A stretch of 64,000 nt of DNA, from contig NW_025407838.1 in the NCBI RefSeq assembly GCF_003324165.1, positions 625,389-689,388 on the forward strand, in the 5' to 3' direction. How positions within the stretch are numbered: the first letter of the stretch is position 1; each line of letters starts with the position of its first letter. Below, one piece after another: positions 9,248-17,919 of the stretch. The translations under genes were made by a program, and so were the position numbers. The stretch comes from Naegleria lovaniensis. Its lineage: Eukaryota; Heterolobosea; Eutetramitea; Acrasida; Naegleriidae. Below the pieces are notes generated by a model. The model had not been told where the DNA came from. It did not search any database and saw nothing but the letters and a program-made list of their open reading frames with translations.

Positions 9248-10999
9248 ATGGATTCTAGGATGAGTTTTTCGGAAACAGGGTCCTCACAAAAACATTACGT
9301 GAACGGAGATGATGATCTTCTCATTATTGATAACATCAAGAAGGAAGTAGTCAAGCTTCCCGAAGATGTGGCTCAAGAAAATAAGGATCATCCCAATAAT
9401 GCTGAAGAGGAATGGCCTCGTATTGATGATGATGAGAATGGAAGTCGAGTCCTTATTGTAAGAAGGAGCTCAACTTCGGCTTCACCCACTCCCTTCACCC
9501 AATCCGAATCGGATGGAGAGACATCGGGAGATTTGAAATCTTCTTCATCTCCATTGCAACTACATACATTGCAATTAAGTACAACGATTACCACACGCTC
9601 TTCTCATGAAAGTTTAAGCCCGAGTAGTGGTGGAGTGTTGACGATTGGACATTATGGACATGGTGGTACTGGTCATTCACCCAATCAAGGCAGCACAGAT
9701 TGTTCCTCACGACAACAACAGTCGGCGTCGTCCACTCAGAGGAGGAGAGCCTCTCCGAACCCTCCCAATGGTTGTGGTGGTACTTTGTCGTGTCTCAAGG
9801 ACGATTTCATAATACTGTACAAAATATTTACATTCCTGAGGTTTAAAGACTTAATTCGAGTGAGCAATGTATCGTCGTATTGGAGGAAAATTTTAAGGGA
9901 TGCAGCTCTCAATAATTGTTCCAATGAGAGCCATATTCGAAAGACTATCATGAAACAAGAATTTACAGACCTGTACGAAAGAGAGTGCAGGCGATTATGG
10001 CCGTTTAATTGTGACGTTTCGAGGTATCCCAAACAATCTCAACCAAACACCAATAACAGCAATTCTGAGAATCCAGTACCAATCATTATTCGACAGGACG
10101 AAGACGACGACCAAATTCAAAACAGACCATCCATCCTGGAATTGGATGTGGGAGGTTATAGAGCCATGTTAATAGATGAGAATTCGGAAAACGAACTGTT
10201 TCCATTCGTCATGTTAAAGTTTGCCAAAATGTCACGCAAGAGATATTTAAATTTTGTCGCAGCTTGTTCGTCATCGTCTCTAGACACCTCAAATTCAGGA
10301 ATCATGGATATAGGAACCGTGGAAATTAAGCTAGATAAGAAACATGCAGCAAAGGCGGCAGAAAATTTTCGATGTTTATGTACAGGAGAAAAAGGTCTGT
10401 CTTCTCGGTCCATACCCCTCACTCTCAAAGGGTCAACCATTCATAAATCGATACAGGCAACACTGATTCAAGGTGGAGATATTGAATATTCGGGTACAAG
10501 TGGTTGGTGGAAATGCCATAACTATTTTGGTAAGGATTGTTCTTCGCCGTCTTCACACAGCAACAACTGCAAAGAAGGTGATGGAAATGAGTCAATATTT
10601 GGAAAAACTTTTGAGGACCACTCGACACAACCAAATATTCACCATGCAGGAACTGTTTCTTTGGCAGTGACGAATGGTGACAACGAGTCATATGGTTCAC
10701 AATTCATAATATGTGTGAATCGATGCAAAGAACTGGATGGCAAGAATATTGTCATTGGGGAGGTGACCAAAGGTCTAGATGTTGTACGTAGAGTGGAAGC
10801 AGAAGTACTTGGATCCATGTTACCTTCAGCAACATCACAAAGCGCAGATCACCAAGATAATGTGGTTGTGTTTATCAAAGAATGCGGACAGTTGGGCTAT
10901 ACAGGTCCAAATTTTGAAGAGAGCGTTAAAGAGCAATTCCAAAACAAAAAACAGGCAGTCCCAGAACCAGTGAAATCAAGAACTTGCCTCATCCTTTGA
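9248..10999 (+). CDS. F-box and cyclophilin-like fusion protein with C-terminal CAAX box
   Basis: I choose the ATG at 9248 (583 residues); an in-frame TTG at 9188 is not a likely eukaryotic start. Residues 1-180 are acidic and Ser-rich. An F-box-like segment (DDFIILYKIFTFLRFKDLIRV ... YWRKIL, about 184-220) suggests binding to SKP1 in an SCF ubiquitin ligase. Residues about 355-550 are a cyclophilin fold: KAAENFRCLCTGEKG, LIQGGDIE, GSQFIICV, LDGKNIVIG. Key prolyl-isomerase positions are changed compared with CypA: the catalytic Arg in FHR is Lys here (IHK), the Phe in SQFFIC is Ile, and the Trp and His around the WLDGKH segment are Glu and Asn. Catalysis and cyclosporin binding are therefore doubtful. 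The protein ends CLIL, a CAAX prenylation motif of the geranylgeranyl type, so membrane anchoring is predicted. I infer a membrane-tethered substrate receptor using the cyclophilin as a binding module. Confidence 0.8.
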   Translation: MDSRMSFSETGSSQKHYVNGDDDLLIIDNIKKEVVKLPEDVAQENKDHPNNAEEEWPRIDDDENGSRVLIVRRSSTSASPTPFTQSESDGETSGDLKSSSSPLQLHTLQLSTTITTRSSHESLSPSSGGVLTIGHYGHGGTGHSPNQGSTDCSSRQQQSASSTQRRRASPNPPNGCGGTLSCLKDDFIILYKIFTFLRFKDLIRVSNVSSYWRKILRDAALNNCSNESHIRKTIMKQEFTDLYERECRRLWPFNCDVSRYPKQSQPNTNNSNSENPVPIIIRQDEDDDQIQNRPSILELDVGGYRAMLIDENSENELFPFVMLKFAKMSRKRYLNFVAACSSSSLDTSNSGIMDIGTVEIKLDKKHAAKAAENFRCLCTGEKGLSSRSIPLTLKGSTIHKSIQATLIQGGDIEYSGTSGWWKCHNYFGKDCSSPSSHSNNCKEGDGNESIFGKTFEDHSTQPNIHHAGTVSLAVTNGDNESYGSQFIICVNRCKELDGKNIVIGEVTKGLDVVRRVEAEVLGSMLPSATSQSADHQDNVVVFIKECGQLGYTGPNFEESVKEQFQNKKQAVPEPVKSRTCLIL

Positions 11000-11184
11000 A
11001 AGTTTGCAAAAAAAAACAGACAATGAAATTACCTTAAGATCTTTTTCCTTCAAAAACAGATAAATTTATTAACTAAATTCATTCATAATGCTGCTGTTTA
11101 AACAAAGGAAATCGTGTCAATGTTTTCACAAGGAAGAAAATTGGTGTAATGATAGTTTTCCTTCGTCAAAAGTGTTAGTATTTA

Positions 11185-13259
11185 TTATTTTTCAATGGAC
11201 ATGGTCTTGATGTTACACCATTCAAGCATTCCTTCAGGTCCACACTCTCTTCCATAACCACTTTCTTTAACGCCTCCAAATGGAAGATCTGGACTCGATC
11301 TAACAATTCCATTCACAAATGCCAAACCACATTCCAATTTTTCAGCATATTTCATTCCCTTCTTCCAATCGCGAGAATAAACGCTTCCACCCAATCCATA
11401 AATACTGTTATTGGCCAAACTCACAGCATGATCTGCATTCTCAGCAGCAATGACCACAAAAACTGGTCCAAAAAGTTCATTATGGAAAGCAAAATTATCT
11501 GGTGTGACACCACTCAAAACAGTTGGTGCATAAAACCATCCCTCCTTATCTTTCACTTTAAAACCTCCAGCCAAAATTTTAGCTCCTTGTTGTTTACAGA
11601 GCTGAACTTGTTCATCCAACTTGTCTCTGAGATCTTTTCTTGCCATTGGTCCAACTTCTACACCATTCTCAAGAGGATTTCCTACAACAAGTTTGTTCAC
11701 TCGCTCAACAAGCATCTTTTCAAATTGTGGAAGAATATCCTTTTCTACGATAAACCTCTTTGCAGCAATGCATGTTTGTCCACAATTGTTAATTCTTGAT
11801 GTGACTGCATTCTTGACAGCAAGCTCCAAATCAGCATCTTTGAGAACAATAAAGGCATCAGCACCTCCCAATTCCAATACATGTTTTTTGAGATTTGCCG
11901 CTGCTTGTGTGGCAATAATTTTACCCACTTGTGTACTTCCAGTGAAAGCAACTCCACGAACTTTGGAATGAGCAATGGCTGTGCTCACTTGTTCATTTTC
12001 AAGGAAAAGATTTTGATAGAGTTTGCTCAATTCTTTTGGTGCATTACTATTGTAATTGTTAACATCAAGGAAAGTTGTTATAGGCATAAATTGTAAAAAA
12101 ATGATTAATTATGCGAATATGTATTTTCACAACATACCTCTTATCAAGAGCTTCTGTGAAAAGATGATTAATAGATTCGGCACATTGAGGAACTTGATGA
12201 TTGTGACGAATTAATACCGTGTTACCAGCAAGCATGGCAGGAACGCAAAACCTAATCACTTGCCAATATGGAAAATTGCTATCGTTTGTGTAAATTTGGT
12301 GATATATACAATCGACGAGAGGTGACATTAAAAGATAAAATCCAAATATTCCAAATGAGATACATGTATCAATTCGTTCATCATTGGGTCATGATTTTGG
12401 AGCATTTCCGAAAAATTTCATCCAACAACGTCATAATCAGCATTGAAAATCATTTTCACACACACAACAACAACTTACAATGGTGCGCATTGCAAAATTG
12501 GTCCCAATGGTTGATAAACCACCTTACTAATATGCTTTTCATTTTCTGTAACAATTCTTTCACGCATAATACTCTCGGCATTCTTGGCATAGTATCGAAT
12601 GAGCAAGGCACACTTCTCAGCTTCAGCGACACCTTGTGCCAATGGTTTACCCATATCCAAAGCCATCAATTTTGCTAATTCATGTTTTTTAGAATCAAAA
12701 AGATCAGCGAGAGGATTCATCACAGATTCACAACGCCATCTGATGAGGTCGGAGAGTTCCTTTGAATTGGCTAATTATTATGATGAAGAATTTTCAAAAA
12801 CAATTGTTGTTATTATCCATCGTTGTCGTCATCATTATGAAAAGAATAATAATATTTCAAATGAAATTCATCCAAATTTGGGATCATGATGATGATGATA
12901 GTAAAATGACATGCCGAGGGTCATGATGATTCGGAATGATTTGTTGTACGTTCGGGATGTCCCACCGTGATGATTCATAGGACATGATTTAATAGGAATA
13001 GAAATTACATACCACTATATAATTGCGGATTCCAAGCCTCAAATGATTTCCAACTTGCTTGAACCGCTTCTTCCAATTGTTCATTACTCAAACACTTAAA
13101 CTTCTTCTCGGACTCCTTTCCGGTTGTTGGATTTATTGAAACGTAATGATTTCTAACAGATGGATTGGATTGAGCCTTTTGTTGGATCAAACTTGAAGTT
13201 GGACTTTTCTTCAACACTTGACGAACAGCAGTGGTGGAACGAGTGGATGGTTTAAACAT
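11185..13259 (-). CDS. Aldehyde dehydrogenase, succinate-semialdehyde dehydrogenase type (4 exons)
   Basis: Exons on the minus strand are 13259-13013, 12770-12479, 12278-12138 and 12025-11185, with donors GTATGT, GTAAGT and GTATGT. They sum to 1,521 nt (506 residues), all in phase. The family oxidises aldehydes to acids with NAD(P)+. Visible motifs are NFPYWQV (cofactor/catalytic Asn), FTGSTQVG, LELGG (general-base Glu, about residue 277), GQTC (catalytic Cys, about residue 310), ELFGPV and PFGGVKESGYGRE. The overall pattern is closest to bacterial Sad/YneI-type succinate-semialdehyde dehydrogenases. The first 45 residues are basic and Ser/Thr-rich, consistent with a mitochondrial presequence. 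The usual PWNFP is PFNFP, the Phe codon being split by intron 2. Substrate specificity is inferred, not proven. Confidence 0.9.
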
Positions 13260-13452
13260 TTTTTTTTTCAAAATTCCAAAAAACCAAATGATAACGCAAT
13301 AATCCAACAATTATTTCAACAACAGTTTGAGAAATGAATTTGTAATGTAGTCAACAACATTGAAGAGTGTATTATTATTAATTATTGAATTATTATAGAA
13401 ATTTAAAAAAAGCCACGTTAATCAATGTCTGACAAGATTCATCACCTGGATC

Positions 13453-14668
13453 TTAATACCTATCAATGAATCGATCTCTTTCATCAGCTCTTGCCAACCA
13501 TCCCTTCAAGAAGACTATAAATGACAAGTTCAATATCATGCACAAATTCCATGACAATATTATCATGATTAAAAAACATTTCACACATATTCAACCACAT
13601 AAAAATTTCACACAAAAATCACACATAGAAATCAAATGATCTGATGTGATAAATTTCAGAACAACACATACCTCTATTCTTACAAGTTGGACATCCCCAT
13701 CTCTTATAATCTGCTCTATGTTTCTCGTTCAAAGCACGAGCAAATTGTTTAGCATCTTGTCCATGATATCCACCCAATTCAGCAATATATTGTCTCGATC
13801 TTCCAGTTCCAGAATTCACTGCAATATCTGCACACACATAGAACGCAGGCATTGGAAGAGGATTACAACCTCCAGGTCCAAAATAATTTTGAATATACAA
13901 TTGAGCTGCACATTGCTTAAACACGACAGTATTCTTATCATAGGCATATTTGCAAAAATCAGCAGGATGACCATTGAAACCTCCCAATAATGGAGCAAAA
14001 ATTCCATTTCGATTATTCCAACATTGAGAAGGAATGACTCCCATGCATGTGTATCCAATTTTACCTTGGAATGAATTTCCAGAATCGCTGGCCCAGTTTT
14101 GACATTTACCTTCAGAACGGAAAATTTGAACAAGAGATTCCTCTGCCTTCTTACTATTGCTATCATTGTTGGAAGGAGGAGGAGGAGTTGAAGGATTCGA
14201 GTTGGCACATGCCATTTTCAAAAACTTGGCAGAAACCCATTGACCCGTAGCAATGCGTGCCCATTTAGAACCATCGGCAGCATTGGCAACTTCATAAACA
14301 GTGACTTTGGTTTCAGGTCCAATCGTTTTCACAATACTGGCACTTGGAGAGGGTCCGGAACGAACATTGAGAGCTCCTTGAACGTTGGTACATCTACTTT
14401 CAGGCCACATGGCATCTGATGTTGGTTCAAAAGATTCCAAATGATCCTCCTCTTCATGGTCATCTTCATTGACATTTAACAAGGAATCAGATAAACTATC
14501 AAACAAGTCCACTTTTGGAGTGGTTGTTGTGGTTTGAGAACCAGCAGCTTCGGAAGCACCTGAACGACGAGCTTGAATGAGTTGACGAAGCTCAGCGACG
14601 GTCAAGGCGTGTGCGTAAATGGCGAGAGTGAGTAAAAGCACACAGAGAAGGATGGAGTGGACTCGCAT
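13453..14668 (-). CDS. Secreted SH3b plus GH108-type lysozyme (2 exons)
   Basis: Start is the ATG at 14668, which opens a classic signal peptide (MRVHSILLCVLLLTLAIYAHA); the longer open frame upstream is not needed. Exon 1 is 14668-13672, donor GTATGT. Exon 2 is 13514-13453 and restores the family's C-terminal FLKGWLARA segment, giving 352 residues in phase. Residues about 93-152 form a bacterial SH3 domain (GALNVRSGPSPSASIV ... WVSAKFL), a cell-wall binding module. Residues about 170-352 match the GH108 (N-acetylmuramidase) pattern: IFRSEGKC with the catalytic-position Glu, CAAQLYIQNYFGP, DIAVNSGTGRS. Extra cysteines suggest disulfide stabilisation for secretion or phagosomes. The probable role is digesting peptidoglycan of bacterial prey. 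The domain pair is bacterial in style, so an old transfer followed by intron and signal-peptide gain is plausible. Confidence 0.85.
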
Positions 14669-15112
14669 CGTTGTTGACGACTGACAGTTTTTTTTAGATG
14701 GTGGTTTGTGGTGTGTTCCTGACTTTGAGGTTTGGTTATGTTGAAAAATGTGTGTGATTACGATAATGGAAGAGAATGAAATTTGACAGGTGGTAATCAC
14801 GTGGATCAAATAGCCAAAGATCAATTTGTTGCAGATTGGTTTAAGGACTAGATGCAGAGAGGCAAGGTATGTATGAGATGATTTGGTATTAAACACTGAG
14901 AAATAAGGGAGAGATTTTAATGAAACCGTTTGATGATTCGCTTTTGATGAGGATTCGAAATTGGATAGGTTGCTTGAAGTACATTACGAATAACGTGTTG
15001 TTACAAATAGACAATGATGTATAACTGATGACATGTTATCGTTTTGTTCGAGATGCAAAAAAGTTGAATAGTCCCAAAGGCAATAATTCGATTGTTTTAT
15101 GAATCAGATTTT
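14669..15112. other. Intergenic region between lysozyme and tRNA-like loci
   Basis: About 440 bp upstream of the lysozyme. An open frame continues from the lysozyme start upstream to 14896 but lacks homology. No RNA or repeat is seen. It presumably contains the lysozyme promoter. Confidence 0.45.
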
Positions 15113-15186
15113 GAGGTTGTAGCTCAGTTCGGGAGAGCGTGTTCTCTGCATGAACAAGGGCAGGGGTTCAAATCCTCTCGGTCTCA
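15113..15186 (+). tRNA. tRNA-like gene, anticodon TGC (Ala by anticodon)
   Basis: A full cloverleaf can be drawn by eye: acceptor GAGGTTG/CGGTCTC (7 bp, three G-T pairs), D arm GCTC/GAGC, anticodon stem TGTTC/GAACA with loop TCTGCAT, variable AGGGC, T arm AGGGG-TTCAAAT-CCTCT, discriminator A. The anticodon by position is TGC. Two oddities: position 33 is C instead of the near-universal T, and the acceptor lacks the G3-T70 pair expected for alanine identity. It may be a decaying tRNA or misassigned. Confidence 0.65.
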
Positions 15187-15193
15187 ATTTTAA

Positions 15194-15268
15194 AGGCAGG
15201 TAGCTCAGTACGGGAGAGACTGTTCTTGCCAAGAATGAAGGTCAGAGCTTCAAATATTCTTCTGTCTT
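15194..15268 (+). pseudogene. tRNA-Gly(GCC)-like pseudogene or degenerate tRNA
   Basis: Starts 7 bp after the previous tRNA-like gene and shares its TAGCTCAGT.CGGGAGAG D-arm sequence. Acceptor AGGCAGG/TCTGTCT pairs with two wobbles. Anticodon loop TTGCCAA gives GCC (Gly) with normal T33 and A37. The D stem and the T stem (AGAGC/ATTCT) each contain a mismatch, and two anticodon-stem pairs are wobbles, so I treat it as probably non-functional. Confidence 0.5.
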
Positions 15269-15325
15269 GTCTAGAAATGAAAACATGTGTTTCAAAAACA
15301 AAAAAATTGTCGTTTCATCCAAATC

Positions 15326-16261
15326 ATGAACATTCCGTTGAATCGACTCATTCGAACGAGTGGTGGTTTCCAACCCTTTTTAGAATTTACATTATATTCG
15401 TTTCCTCCATCTACTTGCTCTTGGAGAGTTCGGGCAGCCTTGTATCATCATTTACCAATGTTAAGCCGATATGTTCGTATCGGAACCGATCATCAAGAGG
15501 AAAATAAGATGAAAAACAACGTCGATTCAAACAATTACTGTTTGGAATTGTATCAAAAATTTACAAGTCATCATTTGATCCCTATTGATTTATTTGCAAA
15601 GGAAAATGAAGAGAGTTCGTATTTGAAGATTAATCCAATGAAACAAGTGCCTGCATTGGTGGTAAAAGCACTCGATCGGGAAAAGGTGGAAGAGAAGGAC
15701 GGAATTGTACTCACTCAATCTTTACCTATTGTCGAGTTTTTGGATCATTTGGTGCAAGTGATTCGTTCGAATGATCAAAAGCATAGTAGTGGTAGTATCA
15801 ATAACAAAGAAACCTCTCAATATCCGTTGAGAACATATTTAATTCCCAAATCTGATCTATTTATTGAATTTAAAACTCGACAATTGAGTGAAATTATTAA
15901 TGCAGGAATTCAACCCATGCAAAATGTTCAGTTATTAAGAATGTTACCCAAAGAACTTCGTGGAGAACAAAACAAAAAGTGGATTGGAGAATGGCATCGA
16001 AAGGGTCTTCGACAGGTGGAATTAATTTTGAAAGAACAATACGAGTCGATGGAGAGAATGGATGAATTAGTGCATTCTGGAAAAACATTGTATTCCATTA
16101 GAGAGTGTGCACACTTGACCATGGCAGATTTGTGTTTGGTGCCAAGTGTGGAGGCCTCGATTCAACGAAGTGATATTCATATGGAAGAGGAATTTCCATT
16201 CTCATTTGCAGTTTATAATTCTTTGAAGAATTTAGATGTTTTTACGCATACTCGAAATTAA
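15326..16261 (+). CDS. Zeta-class glutathione transferase / maleylacetoacetate isomerase
   Basis: ATG at 15326 gives 311 residues; the frame is open a little further upstream from a GTG but without an ATG. The zeta-class active-site signature STCSWRVRAAL (SSCSWRVR in relatives) lies near residue 35. It is followed by NPMKQVPALVV (glutathione site), LTQSLPIVEFLD and, in the helical domain, IQPMQNVQLL and HLTMADLCLVPSV. The enzyme isomerises maleylacetoacetate to fumarylacetoacetate in tyrosine breakdown, using glutathione. It is longer than the usual 210-220 residues: about 20 extra N-terminal residues (basic, possible mitochondrial signal) and polar insertions in loops, for instance around SNDQKHSSGSINNKE. 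Confidence 0.88.
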   Translation: MNIPLNRLIRTSGGFQPFLEFTLYSFPPSTCSWRVRAALYHHLPMLSRYVRIGTDHQEENKMKNNVDSNNYCLELYQKFTSHHLIPIDLFAKENEESSYLKINPMKQVPALVVKALDREKVEEKDGIVLTQSLPIVEFLDHLVQVIRSNDQKHSSGSINNKETSQYPLRTYLIPKSDLFIEFKTRQLSEIINAGIQPMQNVQLLRMLPKELRGEQNKKWIGEWHRKGLRQVELILKEQYESMERMDELVHSGKTLYSIRECAHLTMADLCLVPSVEASIQRSDIHMEEEFPFSFAVYNSLKNLDVFTHTRN

Positions 16262-16449
16262 AGTGTGTATGACGACATTTAAGGTTGGCTCATCTGAAGT
16301 GTGTATGGAGAACCTTGGATAAGGAAATAATGTTCATCAACGTAAAAAATTGTTGAACCAATCACTCTGCTCGACAGATACAAATTCCAAGTTGAAGTAA
16401 TTCCTGAGCTTGAATCATCATTGTTGTTCATCATCATCATAAAACGATC

Positions 16450-17706
16450 ATGCTTAAAAAAATAGCTCCAAGCAAATCCTTGCTACTCTTCCGAGGACAT
16501 TATCATCAGTTATTAATTCATCATCCGATAATCATTTTCAAAAAATCGGAAATGTCTTTCTCATATAGTCAAGCCAATAACAGTGGGTTCCAACAAGGAT
16601 CATCATCAGGAGGAAGATCTAGAAATAATAATCAACGGAATGCATCATCAAATTATTCCAATAATTCTAATGATAGATTTAGATCGGAAAAACCAAAGAA
16701 TACTACAAACAAGACTGGATCATCGTCCTCATCAGAAGGAGGGTTGGAGGCCTACAATAAACAAGCCTTGGCAGAATTGGTAGAAATTTTGGATGAAACA
16801 CCAGATTTGGGATTTGTCGATACTCATGTCCATTTTGAATACATTTTACAAAGAATGTTTAAAGCACAATTGGGTGAAGTTTCTACCAGTGAAAAGAACT
16901 TGATAGATACCTTGTGTTTTGAAACAAAGGATAAGGAGCTTTCTGAGAGAATATTGTCAAGAATGAATGCATTTGTGTGTGTACAATGTGATCCAACTTC
17001 ATTCTCAAGTCTGGGATTGTGGAGAGATTTGATAGAAATGAAGAATTTGAATATTGGTGTGACATTTGGTTTACATCCACACAATGCATCGTACTATGAT
17101 GAAAAGATGCAAGACAGAATTAATCAATGTATTGCTGAAGCAGGTGATAAGTGTGTCGCGTATGGTGAATGTGGACTTGACTATCACTATAATAATTCGC
17201 CAAGAGAACAACAAATGTCATGCTTTGCCAAACAATTGCAAAATGCAGTGGCTCTCTCACTTCCAGTAGTTGTTCATGCAAGAGAGGCAGAAGAGGATGC
17301 TTTCAACATCATGAAAGAAAATCTCCCAAAAGATTGGAAGATTCACGTTCACTGTTTCACAGACAGAGAGGAATTTGCTCAAAAACTCATCTCACACTTT
17401 CCTAACTTGTATATTGGATTTACTGGTGTTGTGACCTATGCTCCAAGAGGAAACTCAAACAATAAGGACCAAAATTTGGAAGGAGTTGTTCGTTCCTTGC
17501 CATTGAATAGAATTTTATTGGAAACCGACGGACCTTACATGCCCGTTCGCCTTTCCAAATCACCCAATACAGGAAGCAAGAGACCCATTGCTCACTCTGG
17601 ACATATTCCATTAATTGCCAAGAGAATTGCTGATATTAAGAAGATTTCAATCAAGCAAGTTTTCGAACAATGTCGTCTCAATACGATGAACATGTATGGT
17701 TTGTGA
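16450..17706 (+). CDS. TatD-family metal-dependent deoxyribonuclease
   Basis: 418 residues from the ATG at 16450. A second in-frame ATG at 16552 would remove a hydrophobic/basic leader that may be a mitochondrial signal. Residues about 45-100 are low-complexity Ser/Asn/Gly. The TatD barrel follows with all metal-site motifs: DTHVHFE, GLHPHNA, YGECGLDYHY, VVHARE, HVHCFTD and LLETDGPYM. Family members are 3'-5' exonucleases or endonucleases acting in DNA repair and apoptotic-type DNA breakdown. The set is intact, so activity is expected. Confidence 0.9.
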   Translation: MLKKIAPSKSLLLFRGHYHQLLIHHPIIIFKKSEMSFSYSQANNSGFQQGSSSGGRSRNNNQRNASSNYSNNSNDRFRSEKPKNTTNKTGSSSSSEGGLEAYNKQALAELVEILDETPDLGFVDTHVHFEYILQRMFKAQLGEVSTSEKNLIDTLCFETKDKELSERILSRMNAFVCVQCDPTSFSSLGLWRDLIEMKNLNIGVTFGLHPHNASYYDEKMQDRINQCIAEAGDKCVAYGECGLDYHYNNSPREQQMSCFAKQLQNAVALSLPVVVHAREAEEDAFNIMKENLPKDWKIHVHCFTDREEFAQKLISHFPNLYIGFTGVVTYAPRGNSNNKDQNLEGVVRSLPLNRILLETDGPYMPVRLSKSPNTGSKRPIAHSGHIPLIAKRIADIKKISIKQVFEQCRLNTMNMYGL

Positions 17707-17791
17707 GCGAATGTTGGCTTATATTAAGCATTAATGTTTCATGAAATTTCAATTAAGAGATATAAAATCCAGATTTGCTTGTACAATCAAC

Positions 17792-17831
17792 GCGACGACT
17801 GGGTCAAAGGTTCAAATCCTTTTTCGTCTCG
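17792..17831 (+). pseudogene. tRNA-derived relic (T arm plus acceptor-like stem)
   Basis: AAAGG-TTCAAAT-CCTTT is a canonical T arm. The flanking GCGACGA and TCGTCTC pair at six of seven positions, like an acceptor stem, but D and anticodon arms are absent. It lies in the 213-bp spacer between the TatD and MAD1 genes. Best read as an internally deleted tRNA remnant. Confidence 0.35.
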
Positions 17832-17919
17832 ACAGTTTTGAGGGAATTTATGTTGGTGATATTATAATAACTTCCAATGCTGAGTATAAAAAATTTTATT
17901 AAATTTTTAAATTAAAAAA

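Noticed and set aside
12268-12678. 136-residue plus-strand open frame
   Set aside because: Spans introns and exons of the ALDH gene on the opposite strand.
13619-13671. Unspliced C-terminus of the lysozyme
   Set aside because: Reading through the GTATGT donor gives a tail unlike GH108; splicing to 13514 restores the conserved GWL segment.
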